DNA of 6,807 bases from Coriobacteriales bacterium (GCA_031274985.1 JAISPK010000104.1:1-6807); one strand, 5' to 3'; shown: positions 1-5,954, numbered from the stretch's first letter. Numbers and translations are program-made. The notes: generated by a model from the sequence alone, not told the origin.

Positions 1-572
1 GCTTCCGCGGACAGCGGCAACGTTGGAATCCAATTGATGGGGCCGACCGGACAACAGTTTTTGTTATCATCACGATGCAACTTAATGTGCTCCTTTCTTG
101 ACATGATAACTAAATTCGCTGCTCTGTTGTCATAGCGATTACCATTAATATGGTGTACCGAAGGTTCGCTAATACCGGACGCATTTTCAAAACAAAATGC
201 TTGCGCAACCAGTCTATGCACCGACTTCTTTTTCTTTTTTTTGGCAACCTTGAGAAAGACATACTGATAACCCCTTTTTTGATCTACGTACACGGTAAGC
301 TCATTGTTGCGACTATCTCGAATGCGCCCCATTGAAGAAACATTATAAAGACGTTCCTCTACCTGAATACTTCGCCAGACTTCACTGCTAACAAGCGGCG
401 CATGAGCAACTGCGTCTTCCGGTTTTATATAGCAACCAAGACCATTACAAAGCCAGGAATCACCGGTTAATGAAATCTCAACACCGTAGGTTGACCAGCG
501 CGTGGGAGTGTATCCCTTTTGTAGCATGCGAAACGCCTGTCTCAGGTATGCTAATCTCTGGAGTGACCTCAT
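1..572 (-). CDS. NUMOD4-type HNH endonuclease, 3' end beyond the window
   Basis: The frame is open from ATG 572-570 to the left edge, giving 190 residues and no stop, so the gene is cut by the window. An AAGGAG ribosome-binding site sits 5 bases before the ATG. Residues 64-90 (EVWRSIQVEERLYNVSSMGR) match the NUMOD4 motif that precedes HNH nucleases in phage and intron-like endonucleases. Residues 117-165 carry the nuclease core: HRLVAQAF at 119-126, then HHINGNRYDN at 140-149, N153 and H162, the usual metal- and phosphate-binding His/Asn pattern. A run of six lysines (111-116) links the two parts. Residues 1-60 match no family I recognise and may be an added specificity domain. The family makes DNA nicks or breaks and is typical of phages and selfish elements. 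The gene diverges from the HTH gene at 824. The family call is firm; target and host element are unknown. Confidence 0.85.
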   Translation of the reverse strand, partial: MRSLQRLAYLRQAFRMLQKGYTPTRWSTYGVEISLTGDSWLCNGLGCYIKPEDAVAHAPLVSSEVWRSIQVEERLYNVSSMGRIRDSRNNELTVYVDQKRGYQYVFLKVAKKKKKKSVHRLVAQAFCFENASGISEPSVHHINGNRYDNRAANLVIMSRKEHIKLHRDDNKNCCPVGPINWIPTLPLSAE

Positions 573-823
573 ACGTTCTCCTTTTCCCCGGTTTGTCTTT
601 TTCTCCCCTTTCCCCAAAAAACCATTCAATTGAATTTTACTGGCTGTGCCTTCATTTCAGTGTCCTCGTAATAGGTCACTCAAGAAAAAGGCGGCAACTG
701 TATTTCAAGAGAACGGTGCTTTTTATCGCGTATCTAGCAAGGTACCACAATTTTTTTTGTTTTGTCAACAAAATATTTGTTATACTTTGATTCTAGATTT
801 TTCACTCTCTGAGAGGGGCTGCT
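573..823. other. Divergent intergenic region with palindromes
   Basis: This AT-rich gap separates the HNH gene (minus) from the HTH gene (plus). It holds a perfect 12-bp palindrome, ATTCAATTGAAT, at 624-635 and the HTH promoter near its right end. Two open frames crossing it (470-790 and 646-849) have no convincing ribosome-binding site or family resemblance, so I do not call them. Part of the 646 frame reads somewhat like protein (about 676-750) and could be a worn fragment, but this is not supported further. Confidence 0.5.
757..786 (+). promoter_or_regulatory. Promoter of the HTH/AT-hook gene, with overlapping inverted repeat
   Basis: A -10 box TATACT (781-786) is preceded by TGT, an extended -10, and by a -35-like TTGTTT (757-762) at an 18-bp spacing. 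Transcription would start near 793, about 30 bases before the GTG start. A perfect inverted repeat AACAAA-ATA-TTTGTT (767-781) fills the spacer and touches the first base of the -10. A protein bound there would block RNA polymerase, and the downstream HTH protein is the obvious candidate. Autoregulation is inference. Confidence 0.55.
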
Positions 824-1198
824 GTGCTAACCGTAAAACAAGCTGCTGAGAAACTTCAGGTAACACCTGAACGCATAAGAAACATGATTTACGCAGGTGT
901 TTTACCTGCTGAAAAATTTGGGAACAACTGGTCAATTCCTTGTTGTGTTGTTGAGCAGAGACTCGCTCAGAAGCCAAAGCGTGGGCGACCAAAAAAGGTG
1001 GATTCGCGCGAGAAAATCAGCTACCACTTTATATCCCTGAACAGCGCATTGTATAGCGAATGTGAGAGTTTTATTAATGAGTGCGGGGAGCACCACCATG
1101 TTTTGCTAGCTGGCAACAAAAAAGAGCAGGAGTTCTTCATGCTACTCCAGAATTTTTTCCTGCAGAAAAACAAAAGGTGCACATTGAGCGTGGAGTAA
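824..1198 (+). CDS. Small excisionase/MerR-like HTH protein with AT-hook
   Basis: This 124-residue protein starts at GTG 824, with a GAGAGGGG ribosome-binding site at 811-818. Residues 2-48 form an excisionase-type winged helix-turn-helix (HTH_17 style): LTVKQAAEKLQVTPERIRNM, then the wing motif AGVLPAEKFGNNWSIP. Residues 51-58 are PKRGRPKK, a canonical AT-hook (core RGRP) for the minor groove of AT-rich DNA. Residues 59-124 are unrecognised and contain an HHH run at 90-92. Excisionase-like proteins of this size act in phage and integrative elements as directionality factors or repressors, and some stand alone. The gene diverges from an HNH nuclease and has an inverted repeat in its promoter, which fits an autoregulator. 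A slippery heptamer T TTT TTC lies at 1153-1159; a -1 slip would give a 150-residue form ending at 1275. The DNA-binding role is well supported; the biological role is unknown. Confidence 0.8.
   Translation: MLTVKQAAEKLQVTPERIRNMIYAGVLPAEKFGNNWSIPCCVVEQRLAQKPKRGRPKKVDSREKISYHFISLNSALYSECESFINECGEHHHVLLAGNKKEQEFFMLLQNFFLQKNKRCTLSVE
1153..1159 (+). promoter_or_regulatory. Possible -1 frameshift slippery heptamer
   Basis: Within the HTH gene the codons AAT TTT TTC contain T TTT TTC in the zero frame, which fits X XXY YYZ. A -1 slip would continue with CCT GCA GAA for 38 codons to a stop at 1273-1275, replacing the last 12 residues with a longer charged tail (PAEKQKVHIERGVTDTLKTQ and onward). 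I see no clear stimulatory hairpin or internal Shine-Dalgarno. A chance T-run, a real frameshift mutation or a sequencing error are all possible. Confidence 0.25.
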
Positions 1199-1560
1199 CA
1201 GATACATTGAAAACTCAGAAAAATCAGATCTTTTCAGATTACTTACCAACCGTTCTAAAGGAGAGCCCGCTTTAGGTATGTAAGACAAAACGTGTTGGTG
1301 ATTTGGAGGTTATTGGATAAGAATACCCGGCAATGAAGTTAATGAGACTATGAACATCGTACTTGACCTGCTCAAGACCTACGAGCCTGTCCATCTCGGC
1401 CAGAAGCGTGTCGAGCGTCTCCTCACCCGCAGCCCTACCTCTCAAGTTCCCCTTTGGTTTTGCTGGACTTTGCAGGAGAGATTCTAGCCTCTTTTGATCT
1501 TCTCTACTGTCCCTGATTCAGGACACTCATCGAAAACAGGCGGTTATGTATTCTGAAATA
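1199..1560. other. Gene-poor interval between the HTH gene and the 98-residue protein
   Basis: Apart from the AAA+ remnant, this interval holds the possible frameshift tail of the HTH gene (to 1275) and a short imperfect inverted repeat, TGTCCCTGATTCAGGACA, at 1508-1525 (stem TGTC-CTG/CAGGACA with one bulged C). No T-rich terminator is evident. A plus-strand frame beginning ATG at about 1350 is only the antisense of the AAA+ remnant. Confidence 0.5.
1272..1517 (-). pseudogene. Remnant of CbxX/SpoVK-type AAA+ ATPase (linker and start of ATPase domain)
   Basis: Read on the minus strand, the frame is open from just after a TGA at 1520-1518 to a TAA at 1274-1272, about 81 residues with no credible start codon or ribosome-binding site. 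Residues encoded by about 1425-1332 read EETLDTLLAEMDRLVGLEQV followed by KYDVHSLINFI. This is the segment just before Walker A in CbxX/CfxQ, SpoVK and EccA-like AAA+ proteins, where sequences such as LDxLIGLxxVKxxVxSLxNF are typical. Resemblance stops sharply after FI at about 1331, where a charged helix and then the Walker A loop should follow; instead there are about 20 unrelated residues and a stop. Everything before the TGA is closed by further stops. It is best read as a decayed fragment with its catalytic core deleted. The family call rests on pattern recognition of one short block. Confidence 0.55.
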
Positions 1561-1857
1561 CTAATCGTAATAACAACCATCTTTGTGGAGGCCAATCGGC
1601 ATCTTATGCCCATCACCATATGCAGCGTTGAGCGATTTTAGTGTGTCTGCCAGCTCGATCTGACCACCGACAACGGACAAGGTCTGCTTGATAAGCTTGG
1701 TGATTCTGAAGAGCTTTTTGTGGGAGTCCCACCGGATATCATAATCCTCAACGCTCAGAGACCACCGGTTTATGCTGGTGCGCTCAACCAGTGCAACAAC
1801 ACCTGACCCATAACCCAATACGTAGTAGCGGCTTTCGTGCCCCTTGTATGTTTCCAT
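1561..1857 (-). CDS. Hypothetical protein, 98 residues
   Basis: I chose ATG 1857-1855 because a strong AAGGAGG site lies 5 bases upstream; a longer in-frame version to 1899 has no such site. I do not recognise the protein. It begins METYKGHESRYYVLGYGSGV and is rich in aromatic and charged residues (WSLSVEDYDIRWDSH at 32-46), with an amphipathic stretch at 47-80 (KKLFRITKLIKQTL, then IELADTLKSLN). The end is HKDGCYYD. It has no signal peptide, membrane segment or metal-binding cluster, so it is probably a small soluble cytoplasmic protein. It stands alone between a pseudogene and the nnrE gene. A short leader frame (1928-1857) ends in TAA overlapping its ATG. The coding call is good because of the start signals and compact globular composition; the function is unknown. 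Confidence 0.7.
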   Translation of the reverse strand: METYKGHESRYYVLGYGSGVVALVERTSINRWSLSVEDYDIRWDSHKKLFRITKLIKQTLSVVGGQIELADTLKSLNAAYGDGHKMPIGLHKDGCYYD

Positions 1858-2168
1858 TACATCCTCCTTGTAGACAGCATTACAGTCGCGCGGACACACC
1901 AGTTATAAATAAATGAAAACTGTCGCAACGATGAACTCCTCCCTTTAGCGATCTTAAGAAGCAGAGCGCTAAAAGATATGAGTTCTCTTTAATTTTTTCT
2001 TAGTGTTTCTCTTGCATACGAGGGCGTCCTCGCAGAAGATTTCTCGTTTTTCTTTGTTCATAAACGAGTCAGGTGAAATGCTAGCACCTATAGTATAACT
2101 TTGGTGCCCGTTTTTTGGACACTGATTGTACAAGTTTTAGAATTTCTTTGGTTTTCGTGGGCTGTTTC
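1858..2168. other. Gap between nnrE and the 98-residue protein: leader and stem-loops
   Basis: This AT-rich, 311-base gap contains the upstream region of the 98-residue gene. On the minus strand it has TATAAC (1907-1902) behind a TTGCGA (1928-1923) at 15 bp, a poor promoter candidate, and a GGGAGGAG (1943-1936). An inverted repeat TTTAGCG/CGCTAAA (1944-1950 and 1967-1973) lies just before that purine run. A small hairpin CGAGG-GCGT-CCTCG is at 2019-2032. Forty-odd bases after nnrE is a stem GUGUCC/GGGCAC (2122-2104, minus) with an A-rich loop but no U-tract, so it is at best a weak terminator. Confidence 0.4.
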
Positions 2169-2879
2169 TCAAATCAGCCGAGCAACGAATACCGTGCCGC
2201 AATACTGTTTTGATGAAGGCAGCACGAGGGCTGGTTTTGGGGCCAACATGGTAATAGTCGTGTCGGCAGCAACACAGGGCCTGGCGGCCTTGCCGGTATC
2301 GGCTAAAAGACCGCTCGGAATGTCCACTGACACCACGTGCAGCGCTGGCCTTTGCTCTCTCTCCCGGTTGATGGCATCGATCCAATGCCGGTAAGGCTCC
2401 CTGACCGATTCACCGCCAAATCCGATGCCAAGCAGTGCATCAACTGCAATTGTTGCCTCATCCAGGAAGGCTGCAAGCTCTTCTTCGGTTGGATCCACCG
2501 CAATAGTCAAAGTAGCGTAGCCCTGAGCGGTTGTTTCCAGAGCGGCACTGCGCGCAGGTTCAACGCTGAGCTCAGCTGCAGAGCGAGCAGTTACCAAAAC
2601 GACGTGATACCCTCTCCTTGCAAGGTCTCCGGCGATGACCCAGCCGTCTCCCCCATTGTTGCCTGAACCGCTAAAGATTACTGTCTTGTGAGCCGCTTCA
2701 AGGTTATGCAGGATATACCCCGAGACACTCGCCCCGGCGCGCTGCATAAGCTCAAACAGACCGGTTCCCTCTGCCTCGATGCGCTTCTCTAGTTGTACTA
2801 CCTCCGCCACTGAAAGCACAGCACTTTTGCTTTTATCATCTAAAAGCAAGAGCTTTGGTATTTCGGTCTTATTTTCCAT
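2169..2879 (-). CDS. nnrE: NAD(P)H-hydrate epimerase (YjeF N-terminal domain), stand-alone
   Basis: This cytoplasmic repair enzyme interconverts the R and S forms of NAD(P)HX, the hydrated and inactive form of NAD(P)H, so that the partner dehydratase can restore the cofactor. With ATG 2879-2877 it has 236 residues. Family motifs, numbered from this ATG, are ELMQRAG (44-50), GSGNNGGDGWV (71-81, nucleotide loop), VDALLGIGFGG (146-156), SVDIPSGLLADTG (184-196, catalytic Asp region) and the terminal block APKPALVLPSSKQYCG (213-228). The protein ends exactly where this domain normally ends. Many bacteria fuse it to the ADP/ATP-dependent dehydratase NnrD (about 500 residues in all), but no dehydratase sequence follows the TGA. 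The start is uncertain: GTG 2819 fits the family's usual N-terminus, and TTG 2966 would lie inside the likely promoter. No start has a strong ribosome-binding site. Confidence 0.9.
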   Translation of the reverse strand: MENKTEIPKLLLLDDKSKSAVLSVAEVVQLEKRIEAEGTGLFELMQRAGASVSGYILHNLEAAHKTVIFSGSGNNGGDGWVIAGDLARRGYHVVLVTARSAAELSVEPARSAALETTAQGYATLTIAVDPTEEELAAFLDEATIAVDALLGIGFGGESVREPYRHWIDAINREREQRPALHVVSVDIPSGLLADTGKAARPCVAADTTITMLAPKPALVLPSSKQYCGTVFVARLI

Positions 2880-2929
2880 AAACTTAAGTAGCCGCTCTTG
2901 CTTGTTCTCATCAATACCGCTCAGGTGGT

Positions 2930-2959
2930 ATTTTAAAGATAATTGACAGTATCTCGCAA
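2930..2959 (-). promoter_or_regulatory. Putative nnrE promoter
   Basis: On the minus strand, TTGCGA (2959-2954) and TAAAAT (2935-2930) are separated by 18 bp, a reasonable sigma-70-type match. It lies about 50 bases upstream of ATG 2879 and just inside the repeat block. If real, it rules out the TTG start at 2966 and makes nnrE a separate transcript from the WYL gene. Confidence 0.4.
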
Positions 2960-2971
2960 GCAACAATCGAC

Positions 2972-3112
2972 GAGAAGATCCTTCGCCTGCGGCTCAGGAT
3001 GACAGGGGTGGAGCGCTCAGGATGACAGGGGTGGGGCGCTCAGGATGACAGAGGGATACGCGGGAACGACAGAAGGGTATGGGTTCCCGCCTTCGCGGGA
3101 ACGACAGAGGGG
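2972..3112. repeat. Mosaic of REP-like dispersed repeats
   Basis: The whole gap between the WYL gene and nnrE is repeat DNA. It opens with GATCCTTCGCCTGCGGCTCA then GGATGACA, a form of the GATCCTTCGC...CTCAGGATGACA palindromic element found dispersed in many bacterial genomes. A 23-bp unit starting CTCAGGATGACAGGGGTGG is then repeated in tandem at 2993-3015 and 3016-3038 (one difference), with a partial third copy from 3039. A second family follows: the 15-bp CGCGGGAACGACAGA occurs at 3059-3073 and 3094-3108. A perfect 8-bp stem, GTTCCCGC-CTTC-GCGGGAAC, lies at 3083-3102. The hairpin could stabilise or end the WYL transcript, but no U-tract follows. Confidence 0.85.
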
Positions 3113-3127
3113 GCGTTTCGGATTCGT

Positions 3128-4117
3128 CTAGTTCTCGTAAGTCTGCACGATGCTCTGGAGATGCTCCTTGTAATCGTTAACCAATGATTGAGGACTCTCT
3201 ATCCTGGCACTCGTGCCAAACTGCGCAAGCCAGCCAAAGAACACCGGGCTCTTCAGAATATGCACCGTTATGCGTGCGGTGTTGTCGTCAATCCGGTAGA
3301 TAGGCACGTCTTTTCCAAAGCGGTCGATGATGGGCCCGATAAGCGAATGATCAACCAGCAACACAGCGCCAATCGTCTCGCCGTCAAACATACTAAAGGC
3401 GCGCGCTGTGAACTCCTGCACGTCAAAGCTCCGTATCTTATCGGTACAGGCAAGGGGTTCATCAGACTTTTTGATGCTCTTCATGCGGTCGACCCGATAC
3501 GTCAGGAACTTGTCATGCGTTTCGTTATAGGTGATGAGGTAGTAGTATTCGTCTTTGTAAACCAGGTCAACAGGATTTTCCACATAAGTGTTGCCTTCGC
3601 GCCTGAGCTTTTCCTTCTTGTCAAACCCGTAGTCAAAATACTGAAAGGTTATCTTCTTTTTGTCCCGGATAGTTGCCTGGATAGTATCGATGTTGTAGTA
3701 GACGCTCTCATTTTGCATCTTGATGCGTCCTTCAACGTGCATGCTCTTTTCGAGGAGCGTTCTTTGATGCTGAGAGGTGAACTGTTCGAGCTTGTTGATT
3801 AGCACATCGCTCTTATGCTTGGTTAAGAATCGGGAGCTCTGAGCGGCGTCGGCCAGGAGCAGAAGCTCAGGCAGCTCAAACTGCCGGGCGCCAACGGCAT
3901 ACTCAGTATGCTTTCCCCGCCTCTTGATGATATCGAGCCCATAGTGTTCCAACGCTTCAATATCGTCATAGAGCGCCTTGCGCTCGGCGCTGATGCCCTT
4001 GTTTTCCAGGCGATCAAGCAGCTGAGGCATGGTGAGGCCATGCTCGTCGTCGGTCTCTTCGAGCAGAATATCACGCAGAACCAAGAGCTTCAGTTTTCTT
4101 TGAGAACTGTTCTCCAT
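3128..4117 (-). CDS. WYL-domain transcriptional regulator
   Basis: This is a 329-residue DeoR-like DNA-binding regulator. Residues 8-75 form a winged HTH (KLLVLRDILLEETDDEHGLT, recognition region AERKALYDDIEAL, wing IIKRRGKHTEYAV). Residues 140-215 are the WYL domain, thought to sense a ligand, often a nucleic acid or nucleotide: ITFQYFDYG, NPVDLVYKDEYYYLITYN at 181-198 and YRVDRM at 207-212. Residues 245-327 fit the C-terminal WCX extension (FFGWLAQFGTSARIESP). The length is normal for the family. The ATG at 4117 has an AAGGAGCG site that overlaps the region of the upstream HD gene's stop, leaving 14 bases between the genes, so the two are probably cotranscribed. WYL proteins control DNA-damage, defence or metabolic genes in different bacteria; with no defence genes adjacent, its regulon here is unknown. 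Repeats lie directly downstream. Confidence 0.9.
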   Translation of the reverse strand: MENSSQRKLKLLVLRDILLEETDDEHGLTMPQLLDRLENKGISAERKALYDDIEALEHYGLDIIKRRGKHTEYAVGARQFELPELLLLADAAQSSRFLTKHKSDVLINKLEQFTSQHQRTLLEKSMHVEGRIKMQNESVYYNIDTIQATIRDKKKITFQYFDYGFDKKEKLRREGNTYVENPVDLVYKDEYYYLITYNETHDKFLTYRVDRMKSIKKSDEPLACTDKIRSFDVQEFTARAFSMFDGETIGAVLLVDHSLIGPIIDRFGKDVPIYRIDDNTARITVHILKSPVFFGWLAQFGTSARIESPQSLVNDYKEHLQSIVQTYEN

Positions 4118-4131
4118 AAGCTTTACGCTCC

Positions 4132-4677
4132 TTAAAGAGTGCGCATGGCACAGATGGTGCGCGTGAACAGCTCCTCAAGCTCCCAACCGCACATCTCGGC
4201 GCCTTTTGCTATGACGTCGCGGCTGCAGCCGGCTGCAAAACGCTTGTCCTTGAACTTTTTCCTGACGCTTGAGCTCTCCATGTCCTGCACGCTCCTGGAG
4301 GGACGCATAAGCGCTGCTGCTCCGATAAGGCCCGTTAGCTCGTCGGTGGCGTAGAGGATCTTTTCCATGAAATGCTCTGGTTCATAACGCGTTGCCGTCT
4401 GCCCCCAGCCATGCGAGAGTGCCGCACGGATAACGTTCTCGTCAACACCCGCTTTGCGCAGTAACTCCTCGCCTTTTACGCAGTGCTCAGCAGGATATTG
4501 CTCAAAATCAATATCGTGCAAGAGGCCCACCACGGCCCAGAACTCAGCATTGCCCGGATCAAACTCTGCGGCAAAGTAGCGCAAAACGCCACTCACCGTC
4601 TCGGCATGCTCAAGATGAAAGGCTTCTGAATTGTACTGAGCCAGCAGAGCGCGCGCCTGTTGCAGGGCAGGGATCAT
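4132..4677 (-). CDS. HD-domain phosphohydrolase
   Basis: This 181-residue cytoplasmic protein of the HD superfamily consists of metal-dependent phosphohydrolases. Numbered from TTG 4692, the metal ligands are visible as H29 (HAETVSG), H59-D60 (VGLLHDIDFEQYP), H94 (LSHGWG) and D117 (YATDELTGLI). The block SVRKKFKDKRFAAGCSRDVI and the C-terminal GAEMCGWELEELF are typical of a conserved small HD family annotated as hydrolase in Clostridia and Coriobacteriia, whose substrate is not known to me. I prefer ATG 4677 because the family starts a few residues before the ALxxLLxxYN helix; TTG 4692 adds five residues (MSEPG) and neither start has a good ribosome-binding site. The gap to the CofE-like gene is 18-33 bases and to the WYL gene 14 bases, which supports one operon. 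Confidence 0.88.
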   Translation of the reverse strand: MIPALQQARALLAQYNSEAFHLEHAETVSGVLRYFAAEFDPGNAEFWAVVGLLHDIDFEQYPAEHCVKGEELLRKAGVDENVIRAALSHGWGQTATRYEPEHFMEKILYATDELTGLIGAAALMRPSRSVQDMESSSVRKKFKDKRFAAGCSRDVIAKGAEMCGWELEELFTRTICAMRTL

Positions 4678-4710
4678 GCCGGGCTCACTCAATGCACTCG
4701 TGAGGTCAGC

Positions 4711-5889
4711 TTAGTCGGCATAGGTATCAAAATACCGCTGGATAAGCACAACCGGCGTGCCTTTGTCGCCGCTCCCTGAAGTAAGATCGCAGAGGCTTCC
4801 CAACAGATCGGTCAAACGGCGGGGCGTGGTGCCCTGCGAAACCATGTTGTTGACCAGATCGTCCTTCTTGTTTTTGATAAGCTCCTTCATGGCCTCTCCG
4901 GCATCGGTGCTGGAGAGTTCGTTGAGCTCATTGTCCGCAATGTACTTGAGCTTGAGCTCATTGGGAGTGCCGATGAGACCGGCGGTATACCCGGGAGAAA
5001 CCACCGGATCGGCAAGTTCCCAGATGCCTCCGACCGGATCCTTGAAGGCACCGTCGCCGTAAACGAGAACCTCGATATTCTTGCCCGTGAGCTCATTGAG
5101 CCGCTGCGCCAGGCCGTCAACGAACTGCTGCGTGTCGCGCGGGAAGAGCTTTACGGAATCATCGGTAGCGAGATTGGAGCCGAGCAGGCCATACTGGGGA
5201 TGAAAACCGCCGCCGTCAACAGGGGCATCCATGATCTCGTCAAGCCCCAGCACCTTGTTGGCACCGGCAGCCTGGAGCAGTCTCTTGGAGCGAACGCGGG
5301 TATGGATGTCCGCGGTGATAACGTCTTTAGTGTAGGCAAGAATCGCCCGAGGGTCGTTGGCGAGAATGATCTCCGCCTTGCCCTGACAAAGCTCCTTATA
5401 GTAGTCGATGTAATCAACGCCCGTAAAGGGATGCGTGACCTTGCCAAAAAGCTCGCGGAACCGCGCCTCGTCAATCACATCGGTAAAGGGATCGATGCCC
5501 TTTTCGTCGATAAGATCAAGGCTGATGAGCGGGTTTCCAACTTCGTCAGAAGGATAGCTGAGCTGGATATAGATCTTATCCACGCCACCCACGATGCCTC
5601 TGAGTATCTGCGAAAAGCGGTTACGGCTCGTTATGGGAAAAACGAGCCCCACAACACCACCGGGGAATTTTGTGCGCACATCCTTGGATATCTGCGAGAG
5701 CGTAGCGTAGTTTCCCTGCGCCCGTGCCACGACCGCTTCAGTCACCCCCACCACATCCCTGTCGTAGAAAGAGAAGCCTTCTTCGGCAGAAGACGCAAGG
5801 ACTGACTGGGCAACGATCTCTATCAGATTGTCACCTCGTTTGATAATGGGAGTGCGGATTCCTCTTGAAACTGTTCCCGTGGCGCGCAT
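4711..5889 (-). CDS. Coenzyme F420-0:L-glutamate ligase-like protein (CofE/FbiB family)
   Basis: This 392-residue protein starts at ATG 5889 with AAAGG 7 bases upstream. Its N-terminus carries the CofE signature: a GI-R-P-I-GD start (SRGIRTPIIKRGDNL, 8-22), then YDRDVVGVTEAVVARAQGN (43-61), which corresponds to the GDxxVxxxKxVxxxEG region of the ligase. Later blocks are SYPSDEVGNPLIS (110-122), GLLGSNLATDDSVKLFP (about 234-250), the acidic VLVYGDGAFKDPVGGIWELA (about 275-295) and a C-terminal tail with TPRRLTDLLGSL. True CofE adds glutamates to F420-0 in methanogens and mycobacteria and is about 250 residues. This longer form is common in bacteria that do not make F420, where its substrate is unknown, so a GTP-dependent amino-acid ligase is as far as I would go. 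It appears to lead the cluster with the HD and WYL genes. Confidence 0.82.
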   Translation of the reverse strand: MRATGTVSRGIRTPIIKRGDNLIEIVAQSVLASSAEEGFSFYDRDVVGVTEAVVARAQGNYATLSQISKDVRTKFPGGVVGLVFPITSRNRFSQILRGIVGGVDKIYIQLSYPSDEVGNPLISLDLIDEKGIDPFTDVIDEARFRELFGKVTHPFTGVDYIDYYKELCQGKAEIILANDPRAILAYTKDVITADIHTRVRSKRLLQAAGANKVLGLDEIMDAPVDGGGFHPQYGLLGSNLATDDSVKLFPRDTQQFVDGLAQRLNELTGKNIEVLVYGDGAFKDPVGGIWELADPVVSPGYTAGLIGTPNELKLKYIADNELNELSSTDAGEAMKELIKNKKDDLVNNMVSQGTTPRRLTDLLGSLCDLTSGSGDKGTPVVLIQRYFDTYAD

Positions 5890-5919
5890 CGTTGGACCTT
5901 TCTAAACCTGAGTTGTTTG

Positions 5920-5954
5920 ATTGGTAGAATAATAGCATTGATTAAGGCTTGGCA
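5920..5954 (-). promoter_or_regulatory. Putative promoter of the CofE-HD-WYL cluster
   Basis: On the minus strand, CTGCCA followed 18 bp later by TATTCT (an overlapping TATTAT gives 15 bp) lies about 35-65 bases before the CofE-like start and just after the terminator of the preceding gene. The placement is right for an operon promoter, but the -35 match is modest. Confidence 0.3.

Noticed and set aside
470..849. Two overlapping plus-strand frames (470-790 and 646-849)
   Set aside because: They overlap the HNH gene start and the HTH promoter, lack good start signals and resemble no known protein.
2019..2032. Hairpin CGAGG-GCGT-CCTCG as a terminator
   Set aside because: The stem is only 5 bp and no T-run follows directly on either strand.
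2101..2666. Plus-strand frames over nnrE
   Set aside because: They are shadows of the well-supported nnrE gene.
2993..3108. CRISPR-like array
   Set aside because: The units are directly adjacent with no unique spacers, so this is tandem and dispersed repeat DNA, not CRISPR.
3188..3802. Plus-strand frame of 204 codons
   Set aside because: It is antisense to the WYL regulator, has no family resemblance or ribosome-binding site, and mirrors the coding bias of the real gene.
5200..5805. Plus-strand frame of 201 codons
   Set aside because: It is antisense to the CofE-like gene; its apparent protein-like composition comes from the opposite strand's codon bias.
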